In this document: positions 37,641 to 47,596 of the stretch, in pieces
Layout: each line of letters begins with the position of its first letter
Numbering within the stretch: position 1 is the first letter of the stretch
NCBI RefSeq assembly: GCF_051020985.1
Contig: NC_135010.1
Coordinates: 9,546,001-9,610,000, forward strand
DNA from: Nomia melanderi
Lineage: Eukaryota; Arthropoda; Insecta; Hymenoptera; Halictidae
DNA length: 64,000 nt
Reading direction: 5' to 3'
Program-made: the position numbers and the translations under genes
The notes under the pieces: model-generated
What the model was told of the DNA's origin: nothing
Database searches by the model: none
Seen by the model: the letters and a program-made list of their open reading frames with translations, nothing else

Positions 37641-37933
37641 TTCGCAACGGATACTCGTGCGTACCTGTTGCTCTCTCGGAAGGCCTGGACATCCGATTGA
37701 ACACGGCTGCCAGGGCGGTCCGGTACGGGGTGAACGGGGTGGAGGTGTGGGCCGCGCCCTCGCGCAGCCCCCACACAAATCACACGGTCTACAAAGCGGA
37801 CGCGGTGCTGGTCACGCTGCCCCTCGGCGTCCTGAAGGCTTCCGCGCCGCCGTCCGCGGTCGCGTTCAACCCGCCGCTTCCGGACTGGAAGTCCCAGGCT
37901 ATTCAGAGGCTCGGCTTCGGCAATTTAAATAAG
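37641..37933 (+). CDS. LSD1: LSD1 exon a (amine-oxidase domain, substrate/FAD part)
   Basis: The acceptor is ccttttccag at 37631-37640 and the donor is aag|gtaagg at 37934. The exon enters with two bases of a Val codon and ends on a whole codon. It reads VRNGYSCVPVALSEGLDIRL and onward through ADAVLVTLPLGVLK to LGFGNLNK. The catalytic-site lysine of GVLK is present. GC-rich (about two thirds) compared with the AT-rich DNA just upstream. Confidence 0.93.
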
Positions 37934-40900
37934 GTAAGGCCCTCTCCGTGGTGGACCAGGGAAGGGGGGGGGGGGGCGAACGGTTCCACCGGTTAAGAGG
38001 AGGGGACAGCGAGAGGGAGAGGATCGTCTCTCGTCTCCGCGGCGTCGAGTCGCGCGGGCCCCCGGGCCCCGCTGATTTATGCGCCCGGCGAAAACGACGA
38101 TCGAACTTGTCGACCGGTCCCCGAATGAGATATATTGTGATCCGGCGGTCTCTTTCGTCGCGAGCGAGCAGCGGCCCGGTGACGTGGCTCGTGTCGCTTC
38201 TTACGCCGGGGACACGTTCCTTTTACGGCCTCCCCGAGCGGGCGAACCCGCCGGAACGGAGGAACGGGCCGGACGGTTCCGCCGCGGCCGGACGGGGCCG
38301 AGCCGCTTTTACGAGCGTTCCTCGCCCCGGCCCGGGCCGTACTTTCGCATGCGAAATTAAAGGTTCATCGCGCCGGGGAAATGGGCTACGGCTGTCAGGA
38401 TTTTTCGCCCGATAGCCCGTGAAACCGAATAAATTGAGGGTAATTTGGATGAATCGGGGGGACGCCCCGGCGCGCAGCCGCTCGCCGCCGATTCCGGGAG
38501 ATCTGTCTTCGAGGACGCGCGCGCCCGTTTGTCCCTTCCGATGCGCGCGCGGGATCCGCTGCACACCGATGCGACCGCGGAGAATGCGCCTCGGATTAAC
38601 GAGGATCGAGCGGGATGGTCTCTTTCGGAAGTTCGGTCCTTCGGGGATCGGTGGATCTTTTTTTCGTAATTGGGAACTTTCGGGGAACTTCTTCTCTTGC
38701 TTCCAGTAACGTTCGAATGTTTCGGACCTTGGTTGTTCGATTGGTAACACCGTGAGGTTCAATGAGATCAGCCCATAACCTGTTGGTTTCTTGGGAATAT
38801 ATTTCCTAAACATTGTATCAAAATGAATAATTCGATATTCTACTTGCTGTTTCTAAAGTCGCAACGATCTCAATGTAAATGAACAACTAGTCAAGATAAA
38901 CGGTGTAAGCAAGGAAAAAAGTTAATCGTGGATAATGGTAAATTGAAAGCACGGGTACATTCGTCAGCGCCGCGAACAGGTCAGGAACCGCGGTCTATTT
39001 TCTCGGACGTTCGTTCCCAAAGAGACCACGAAGTGTTCATGGCGGAAAAGCAAGAAAATACCGGCTTTTAAACGATCGATCGCCGGGAGTTTCCCGTCGT
39101 TAGAGCGGAGAGGGTTCCTCGTCTCCGGGTGCGCGTCGAATCGTTGTCTCCTAGGAGAGTAATCGTTAAGCCCTCGGCCCAGCGCCGAGATTCAGGGGTC
39201 GGAAGGTAACGCCGCTAAATCCGTCACGTCAGGTGGTGCTGTGCTTCGAGCGGATCTTCTGGGACCCGACCGCCAATTTGTTCGGCCACGTGGGAAGCAC
39301 GACCGCGTCGCGCGGCGAGCTTTTCTTGTTCTGGAACTTGTACAAGGCGCCCGTGCTGCTCGCGTTGGTGGCCGGCGAGGCGGCCTGCGTAATGGAAAAC
39401 GTCAGCGACGACGTGATCGTCGGACGCTGCATCGCCGTTCTGAAGGTAACACGAGAATCCATTCTTGCGACCGTGAAATCTTATTTTCATCCCTTAACCG
39501 TCGGACCTCTTTCCCCATCCGATCGATTATTAATCTCGATACCGGCAGATACTCTCCGTTTCATTATGAACATAGAGTCTGTGGTATCAGGTTCCGTCTA
39601 TAAAAGACTCTCACGAGAACCGCTTCAAAGGTAACTCCTTCCGATTTCAATAAAATTTAATAGGGCGATAGGTCTGTATCCATAATATACGTAATTGCTG
39701 CCTCGGATAGTTCCAGTTTCGAAGGAACAATTACTTAAGATGTTACGATTATGGAAATGCGGATAATTCTATGAAATTACTTTTGTGCTCCTTATTTTCT
39801 TATTACCAACGGAACCGTTCTGTTACGTTTATTGCGGATACACGTCTATTGTACCGCCGAATCCCATGGAAATCATGGGAGATCGCTTCCGAAGGAATCT
39901 TTATCGATCAAACCTTTTTCTGCATGTTGTAAACATTCGAGTGCACGTCGGAATTTGTTTTAATTTCTCGCGGACGTCGTTACGGTGCATGACGAGGGGT
40001 TCGTTTATTATGGATACGTCGGGTTCTGATCGCCGCACGATTTTCCAGGGTATTTTCGGGAATCAAGTGGTACCACAGCCACGCGAGAGCGTGGTGACGA
40101 GATGGAGGGCGGATCCCTGGGCACGAGGATCCTACAGTTTCGTCGCGGTCGGCAGTTCCGGCAGCGATTACGATCTCTTGGCAGCTCCGGTCGCACCGCC
40201 GCCCAGCCCTGGCGCCCCACCCCCGCAGCCGAGAGTCTTTTTCGCAGGTAAATATTTAGACTCCGCGTTATTTCGAGCGGCCACTTATTTCCCCGCCTCT
40301 TTTCCTGCGGGGAAACAAAGTCAACTGGTTCCCTCTTTTGCCGGGGAACCGGGCTGCAAGTTTTATAGCCGCGCCGAGCAGTTTCGTTTCCAGAGAATGC
40401 GCTTTTCTATCTCCTCTCTCTTTCCCTCTCGTTCACCGCTTCGCGACTTCGCTTCACCCAGACGTTTCACAAACCAGGGATTCAAACAGTCTCGTAATGG
40501 GTTTATTGAATCGTTCTATGAAACACTTATTGCGGTACACTCTACCGACTTCGATGTGCTATGTTCCGTTCGCTCGTCTTTCATTTCGCCCCTTGTTGTC
40601 TCTAAATTCTTGATTAAACTCGAATCTGCGAACTGATTTTCGAACGGTTGCTTCGCCGGGCTGTAATGGACCAGTCCCTCAACGTCTGCTGAATGAAATC
40701 GGTTGAAGTCGCACAGAATATTTACGAATACACTCATTCACGTGACATTTTACAACAATTCTGTAACGACCTTCTACACCTTTCTCCCTTTATAAATGAA
40801 TCGATCAATCTACGGTTACAATGTTTGCACTTCAATAGCATTCTATCTTCTCGGCTTTTTACGTAGAATACATATTCTCGAATTTCGGATAACTGCGATT

Positions 40901-41392
40901 TACAACTTCGGCTAACTGCGATTTACAACTTCGCGTAATCGCGGTTCACAATCCGGAACACTCGTAATTTACAACTTCGAGTAATCACGGTTCACAATCC
41001 GGGACAATCGTAATTTACAACTTCGGGCAACTGCAACTCACAGTTCCCCGTGATCACAATTCACCGTTTGGGACAATCGCGATTTACAACTCCGGATATC
41101 CACAGCTCACGGTTTCTCGCGACGGCAATTCTCAATTACTCGTAACGGCGGCTCACAATTCCCGAACGTTTCTATCGATGATGGACCAGACCCGATTTCT
41201 GTGTTTTCAGGCGAGCACACCATAAGAAATTACCCAGCCACGGTGCACGGGGCATTCCTGAGCGGCCTCCGCGAGGGTGGACGCATCGCCGACCAGCTCT
41301 GCGGCAGCCCGTACGCGCCCCCGGCGATGCCCGCTGCCGGCACACCGTCGACGGGCATACCCGCGCCCACCGCGACCAGCTCGACGCCTTAA
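37641..41392 (+). CDS. LSD1: Lysine-specific histone demethylase 1 (LSD1/KDM1A), 3' four exons, 5' partial
   Basis: FAD-dependent nuclear amine oxidase that, by family knowledge, removes mono- and dimethyl groups from histone H3 lysine 4 in a CoREST/HDAC complex. Join 37641-37933, 39233-39445, 40049-40247 and 41211-41392; all introns are GT-AG and the phases agree, giving about 294 residues plus a stop. In order one can read VRNGYSCVPVAL, TLPLGVLK (the lysine matches human Lys661), PPLPDWK, LFGHVGSTTASRGELFLFWN, RWRADPWARGSYSF (Trp751, Trp756 and Tyr761 equivalents) and FFAGEHTIRNYPATVHGA (the FAD-contacting loop), then a Pro/Ala/Thr-rich tail. All catalytic landmarks of this half are intact, so the gene looks functional. 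The SWIRM domain, Rossmann GxGxxG motif and Tower domain are not in this window; the first exon here starts at an acceptor inside a Val codon. No AATAAA was seen for over 2 kb after the stop; an ATTAAA lies at 43001. Family identification is very secure. Confidence 0.95.
37964..37976. repeat. Poly(G) run of 13
   Basis: An uninterrupted G13, 30 bases downstream of the LSD1 exon a donor site. Confidence 0.9.
39233..39445 (+). CDS. LSD1: LSD1 exon b
   Basis: The acceptor is cacgtcag at 39232 and the donor is aag|gtaaca at 39446. Exactly 71 codons, phase 0 at both ends. It begins VVLCFERIFWDPTANLFGHV and continues through TTASRGELFLFWNLYKAPVL to DDVIVGRCIAVLK. This is one of the most conserved stretches of the family, so the exon edges are well fixed. 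The preceding intron is 1299 bp. Confidence 0.95.
40049..40247 (+). CDS. LSD1: LSD1 exon c
   Basis: The acceptor is attttccag at 40048 and the donor is gcag|gtaaat at 40248. 199 nt, leaving one base of a Gly codon that is completed in the next exon. It reads GIFGNQVVPQPRESVVTRW, then RADPWARGSYSF, a Pro-rich insert (PVAPPPSPGAPPPQPR) and FFAG. The same frame happens to stay open through the flanking intron sequence from 39785 to 40636. Confidence 0.94.
40891..41166. repeat. 23-bp minisatellite, 12 units in exact phase
   Basis: Units begin at 40891 and every 23 bases to 41144 with no insertion or deletion, although the sequences have diverged. The consensus is near aatcgcgatttacaacttcgg plus two bases. 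Units fall into two kinds, ATTTACAACTTCG and GTTCACAATCCGG, that alternate in the middle of the array, suggesting a 46-bp higher-order unit. A decayed extra unit may precede it (40868-40890). It lies in LSD1 intron 3, ending 44 bp before the acceptor. Confidence 0.95.
41211..41392 (+). CDS. LSD1: LSD1 last coding exon with stop
   Basis: The acceptor is gtgttttcag at 41210 and the stop taa is at 41390-41392. The split Gly codon is completed to give GEHTIRNYPATVHGAFLSGL, then REGGRIADQL and a 30-residue Ala/Pro/Thr-rich tail ending in TSSTP. The tail resembles the low-complexity C-terminus of vertebrate LSD1. A 23-bp minisatellite ends about 44 bp upstream of the acceptor. Confidence 0.95.
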
Positions 41393-44300
41393 ACGGTCCA
41401 GCCGCGGACGCCGTGTACGACGATACCGTGTCACATTCGCTTAAACGCCGGGCAAACGAGAACACCGGCCGGAACCGAACCCTCCAAGACACTTAACCGC
41501 GGCCAATCCGGCCCGCTCGCGTTCCGTTCCGCGTTACAATTTTAACTGTCGACGTTGATTCTCGAGCGGGATAGTACCTACACGATTAGACAGGGAATGA
41601 AAACGGCATTACCAAGCACCCACCTCGATCCGTTCGGCGCGGATTTCATCTTCCGTGATTCTCGGTCGAGCCTGCTCGGACAGATGCCAGTGATAAGTAT
41701 TCAGTGATCGGGTATCGAGTAACCGTGGAGTATATTCGATTCGTTCGAGGACTCATTCGTTGTTTTAAGAGAATCGCCTTACCTTGCACGCGAGTGCTAG
41801 ACTATACCTGGGAACAGCGGAAACTAATTTGCTTGTTTACTACTTCGCCTTTCGTTCTTATTGCTCGACTGCAAGTGTTAAACACTTGGAACGGTTAGCT
41901 TGAGACTTGTTGAATGAAACTATGATAGTGGATACTCGAGCAACGTGATTTCCATTGCAGAATAGACGTAACTTGATTATCGAATCGAGAGGTGTCTATA
42001 ATTTCTGGAATCGTGAATCGGGAGAGAGATTCGTTTCTGCTGTTTCTATTCGCCCAGTAATGATTTCTCGAGGGAACTGCCACGTTTTGTGAAAGTTGTC
42101 GTTGGCACGTGAAATGGAAGGAGACATTATTGGGCGATTAAGTGTCGCGTCGATTGTAGTCTAGCGCACGCCGGTTCCATTCTCCATTTTATTCGTCGAT
42201 CGGCGTCGTAGAAATTCGTCGAACCGCCGAGGACCGCAACGAGAGTATGTAGGTTCATCGAGGTAGATTCGTGCCTTGCTTCGCTCCACTTTCACACGTT
42301 CATGATTGCTTAGTTTGTACATTATTATAGAATCATTTTTCACTGTACACGTTGGAGTATTCTGTTTACCTGTAACTCTCTTTTCTACTCGCTTCGTATT
42401 ATTCGCATGCTTCACAAACGTCCCCACCTGGACTCTCCGGCCTAGGTACCATGCTTCCGTCGCTTGTCACGTGATCTTCGAGTCGCCGTCAGCTTCCAGC
42501 ATCGTCCGGTTTGCTCCGCTGTGATGGACCAGACGATCCCGTCTCTACAGTGTCTGGAAATTACCGTTGAACGAAATAATTGTGAATCGATCGATGGAAC
42601 AGCGAAGTCCGTCTTTGAACTGTTAAGAGACGACTTCACCGGACTGCGAAATTTTCTGCATTTATAATGTTATTTTTTATCTGACGAGACAATGCGCGAG
42701 GAGAATCGATGTTTGTTCGATCTTACTAAATTGATCTACAAGGACGTACATTCGTGTCAAATTCTGTATTGATGATCAGACTGCGCACAAAGATGTGCGA
42801 TCGCCCCGTGAATCTTCGCGCGGATAGAAGCGTTTGCGCGTTGACTTAGAGAAATTGTAGTCGAAAAGGGGATATGTACATTCTATGAAAAATTCTGTTG
42901 ATCTCTAAGCGAAATGAAAAGGTCGTTAAAACGTGACGAATTATCGAAAATCCTGTGCGGTGTAGATGCATAAAATTCGCAGTCTAAGTACCACTCACCG
43001 ATTAAATCTGCGTCGAACGCACACGCCGCGTCGTTCGAGTTCGTTAACGCGTCGAGTGCCGCGTGGACCGTCGGCCAGTCATGTTGGCTGACTTTCTACT
43101 CGTTTTCACACTTTGTTAAAAAAGATACGCTGCGTATGACCCTGTAACCCTTCCGTTGCCAAGGGCGATCGTTGAACTGCGAATTCTATGCATTTGTAAC
43201 GATTTCGATGTCCGAATGTTCCGCGAAGTGAAATATTTCAGGTAAATGTACCGAGACGTTTGTCCTTTCCGGAATACAAAGCTTCTAACGATGAAAATTT
43301 AATCTAGTGACTGCAGCGACTCGTTGCTGAAAGCTTCTCGTGCCCTAAAACTCACCGCAAAAGCTTCGAGCGACAAGGCTGATCGAGTTTGACCTTTAAA
43401 CGAAATTACACCAAGCGTATCCTTACAATTCTTAGCATACTAATTCGAAGCAATTCAACCAAGGATCCGAATAACTTCAGCGCCCCCTCGGCAAACCGAA
43501 AGACGTCGGACTCGATTTACTACAAAGCGCAGACTGGCGATTCAAGTCTCCCAAACGATGAACAAGCATCACCGTAACGAAAGGGTTAATTATATATTCT
43601 TCAAATAGAAATACATGTTATATTTTATAGCGCATATCGTAATTCTCTCCTCCCCATAATTTCTGCGCTCCCGAATTCCAACGAACGCGCCAACGCAGAG
43701 CCGCCGATGGTCCACGCGGTGCGAAACGAAGAAAATCGTCGAGCCACTCGACGGTGCGGGCAAATTTTAATGAAATCCAAGAAATTCGAAACTCGCTCGA
43801 ATCTCGTATACAGATGTTAACCCTCGCGAGCGTTCGAGATTGCGAGACCTAGGCGCACGCAAGAATGTACAATAAAGAGAAAGACATGTTTCTATGGTAA
43901 AACCCTGCGTTCGACGACGAAAGCGGATGGCGACCGATCCCCGCGACCCTTTACCAAAAATCACCGGTGAGATCTCGTCGAGCCTCGTCGAGCTTCATCG
44001 CTGCATCGATCCGATCCGGTCGGCGGTTCCCGGACTGTAATCCCGGGGACTTACAGTCGGCGGGCGGGCAACCGATCGGCGTTTCAGTCGACGGTAATGC
44101 CTCGATACGGCCGTTTCCGAGCCATTTCACCGGGGATTCCCCGATGATCGAGTGACAGACCATTGTGAGAACGTCTCAGAGTCCCGGCCCGCGTTCGTCA
44201 CCCTCGAGCCTCGCGAGTTCTCACCGTTGTCCGAGGAACGGCTCGGAGGGTAAGTTAAGCTGCGCAATAAGAACTGTCAATGTCTCAAGAGAGGATTCCT

Positions 44301-47300
44301 GGCGACTACTCTGACGGCAGAACTAGGCGAATCCCGCGGCACTAGTCCCTCTTACGAGGTTTCACGCCGCGGCCCGCGAAAAACCTCATCCCCGGGTCTT
44401 TTCACCGACAAAACGCCCCATTCTCTCGATGCCTCGCATTTCCCTTAGACGCCGCTCCGCACGGCCTGGCGGCAGCACGGTTTTCCGTCGCGAGAGAGCC
44501 TCCGACGCCGTTGAAATGGGTCACGCATCCCCGCGAATTCGCTCGAGCTACTTGTCCGACGTGGATGGTTGAAGGAAGTCTCGAGGCCCGATTGATTTCC
44601 TTTGATTTCGCTTCCTTCGCCGGCTGGAGAGCCTTTACAGACGCGCTCGAGGGTGCTCGGGGTCCGGCCGAGTATGTAGGTTATCCTTGACGCTTTGCTA
44701 GGCTCTTTGCTGGCCCTTCGAGAAGTCGGTTACGAAGCTCGTTACGTTTTCGATATTGACGCGGTAGCTTGGAGTTAAGGCGAACTCGTACCGTGGATTT
44801 GAAGCTCGATTTGGTAAGTATGGATATAAATGATCCTTTGACTCCAGGCTGGGGGAAATACTTGTCGGAACTGAACATTGTAGAGTAGAACGTATAGATT
44901 CGCGAGGGAGGTATATATTTCCTCTTAGCGAAAACGAAATGGGATAAGAGGTTAACGATGATTAACGGTAACGAGAGTAATCCTTTGTTACCGTTTATCG
45001 AATAAAGCAATAACGTTATTTATTGAATGAAAGCGATGGAAAATGTGAAAAGGGACTTCGGTTCGAATGAATGCGACACACGCGTTGCACGTCGCGTTCA
45101 ACGAAGGCCACGTCTCTGTTAGCGAAACAGAAGAGGATCGTCGACGATGGAGAATCGGCAGAATGATGAGAGATGTACGAAGGGATTTTCATTGAGGAAT
45201 TAATGCGTGGAACCCACGGCCTGCAACGGTTCCACACTATCAAAAATTCAACGCACAAATACCCGTTACGAGTATTCACGGGCTTCAGCGCGTAGCCTCT
45301 CGCCCGGGGGAACCACCTCGTTGATCATGGTGTCCCCTGCGCCAGGTTAGTATGAACCTGCCACTCGCTGCTAGCCCCATGATCATAGCTTCGCTTCCAA
45401 TCTTTACCATCGAGAAACTGGAAAAACCGAAACTCCATCCATCGGAATTTTCGATAAACTCGTGTAATAATTGACGAACGAGCCGGCGATCGATCGCACG
45501 GAAACGGGTGACCGATAAAATCCGTCCTCCTTGCAACTGGATATCGCTGGAAGAAGAATCGCGTAAAGATTCCCGGGGAAATGGAAAAGAATCGATTCGA
45601 CGTTCGAGTCGCTTGTAAAAATAGCTGACGTAGAGCAGCGTGATCGAAGAGCGGCGAGAGTTTTTCCCTGGGTCGAGTGAATTCAGAGGAGTTCAATGAA
45701 TATCGCAGTAAACACTGCGACGTTTGTGTATTGAGGGAAGAAAGTGAAAAGGTGGAAGTATTTGCATGCGTTAAACAGTACGTTTAAACAAATTATCTTC
45801 CAAGCTGGCATTGCAATCGATTTTTATGAAATTCTCAGATTCAGAAGCTGCTGTAAAGATGTAGTAACAAGTATCATGGAACGAAGGCTCGATTCTGTAG
45901 AAAAATCGCACGGTATCCCTGTTTGATTTCTAAAATACTGAAGATTGTAATCATTAATTAGACCATAGAGTCGATTAGAATATAACTCCCAGAAACCGGG
46001 CCGCCGTTGCGATCTGTCGATCCGCCTGCAATCGTCGATGTTTTCTCGTAGCGTTCGGGGGATTGGGACGTTCGAGCGGGCTGGTGGTGCAAGGGGAGCC
46101 GAAATTGTCGAACAGCTCAGGGCTCGCCTCGTCGCGAGCAAGAAAGTAATTATCCAGCAGTACCGGCCGTAAAATCGTTAGATCAGAGGAGAAGAGCAAC
46201 GCGGTAGTTCGACGGCGAAGTGCTAACATTGCGCGGCGTCGGAACTTCGGGACTTCGACGAGGTGGCTCGTCTTTCGAGTTCATCGAGTTTACGAGAACT
46301 CGGCGTAGTTCGATTACACGCCCCCCCGGGCTGCCACGGGCTGTAACGCAATATCTATATCGAAGTAATCAAGCACACAATATCCCCGATTTAGGCAGGA
46401 AATTTCGCGGAGCCGGAAGCGGGAGCGATTGCAACGCGGCGTCGAGTTTCAAATTATGCGAGACAGGTCGCTCGCGATCTCCTGACTCACGCAAATCGTT
46501 CCCCGACGCTCTTTCCTCCGCGTATCAATTTTATTTCGACGCTGATGTCTCTTCCGGAGGAAACGTTCGGATACATTAGGTGCATTTTTCAAACGAAAGT
46601 CGAGAGAAGGATTGTAATTCGAGAGTAATATTTATTTCATCGTTGTAAGATTCAGTTTCCAGATTATCGGGTATGACGCTAACAACTCGACGTCTAATAG
46701 TTAAGAATTGAAAAATTCTTTCAAAGCATTTAGTTCCATCAATTCGGCATATTTCTTGTTTTACACAAGCTCGCGCTCGAGAAAGCAATTATTTCTCTAC
46801 ACCAGTACTCGTTAGTCTATGTACTCTATGGCCCCCAGTACCTCTCGACCCGCGAAACAAGTTCCCACGGAGTGTTTGCAAAAATAACGTAGGAAAATCC
46901 GTGTTTGTATGATGGTCCCGCGTCCGCTCAATTAGCGAGCCACGGTCCCGCGACTCCTCGGTGCCGGCACCTTTTCAAAATATTGAATTGCGCCCTCAGC
47001 CTGGCCATACACAAGCGTCTCCCGCAGTCCAATAACTCGCGCCGCTCCTTGCCAGACTCCTTTCAGACACGGTGAGCCGCGTTTCAACGGAGTCGCGTGC
47101 TGCCAGTCACGTTCTGGGGCATTGAGCGACGTCCAAGTGTACCCAGTCTAACCGGGTCGTAACTAGACCGCCGCTGCAAATCAACCCCACCCTCAAATAT
47201 TAATTCAATAGGGCGGACTATCGTCATAGTAACCGTAAACACGGCTCGGCCCGCCGCTGGCGAGCGAGCGAACCTCTTGTTTCAAGCCATTCGCCGCCGG

Positions 47301-47322
47301 TCGTCGACGATTTGCTCTCGAG
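41393..47322. other. Intergenic region between LSD1 and CFAP53
   Basis: 5.9 kb. It should hold the LSD1 3' UTR at its left end and the CFAP53 promoter at its right end. ATTAAA lies at 43001 and AATAAA at 43871. The open frames on both strands have no family resemblance; a partial TTAACGCGTCGAGTGCC end lies near 43044. Confidence 0.6.
47229..47241 (+). promoter_or_regulatory. Candidate RFX half-site plus forkhead core upstream of CFAP53
   Basis: GTAACC (47229-47234) directly followed by GTAAACA (47235-47241), about 85 bp before the start codon. RFX X-boxes and forkhead (FOXJ1/fd3F-type) sites are known controllers of ciliary genes. The first half fits an X-box half-site and the second is a perfect RYAAAYA forkhead core. 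The second X-box half is imperfect and there is no spacer, so this may be chance. Confidence 0.3.
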
Positions 47323-47596
47323 ATGAACGTGACGCCGTTGCCGAAGGTGCGATGCGGCCCTTTGATCCCGAGGAGGCACCCGCGGGCGGTGATCGGCAGC
47401 CCGAAGGGCGCGATAGGCTACCGATTGCGAGAGCGCGCTGACTGCGTTATCCTGCCGTACCGGGACAGGTCCGCGATCGAGCAGCACGAGGCGGAGAGGA
47501 GGAGGGAGCACGAGCACCTGATCAAGACCATGGACTTCGAGGAGCAGACGGACAGGAGGATCAACAAAAAGAAAGTCTGGAGCCACGTTCGGCAAG
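47323..47596 (+). CDS. CFAP53: CFAP53 exon 1
   Basis: Starts with ATG in a gagATGaac context and encodes a basic, proline-containing N-terminus (MNVTPLPKVRCGPLIPRR) followed by a charged helix ending KKVWSHVRQ. The donor caag|gtatcc leaves one G of a Gly codon. Without splicing the frame closes at 47748, and the 150 bases past the donor have no family resemblance. Confidence 0.85.
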
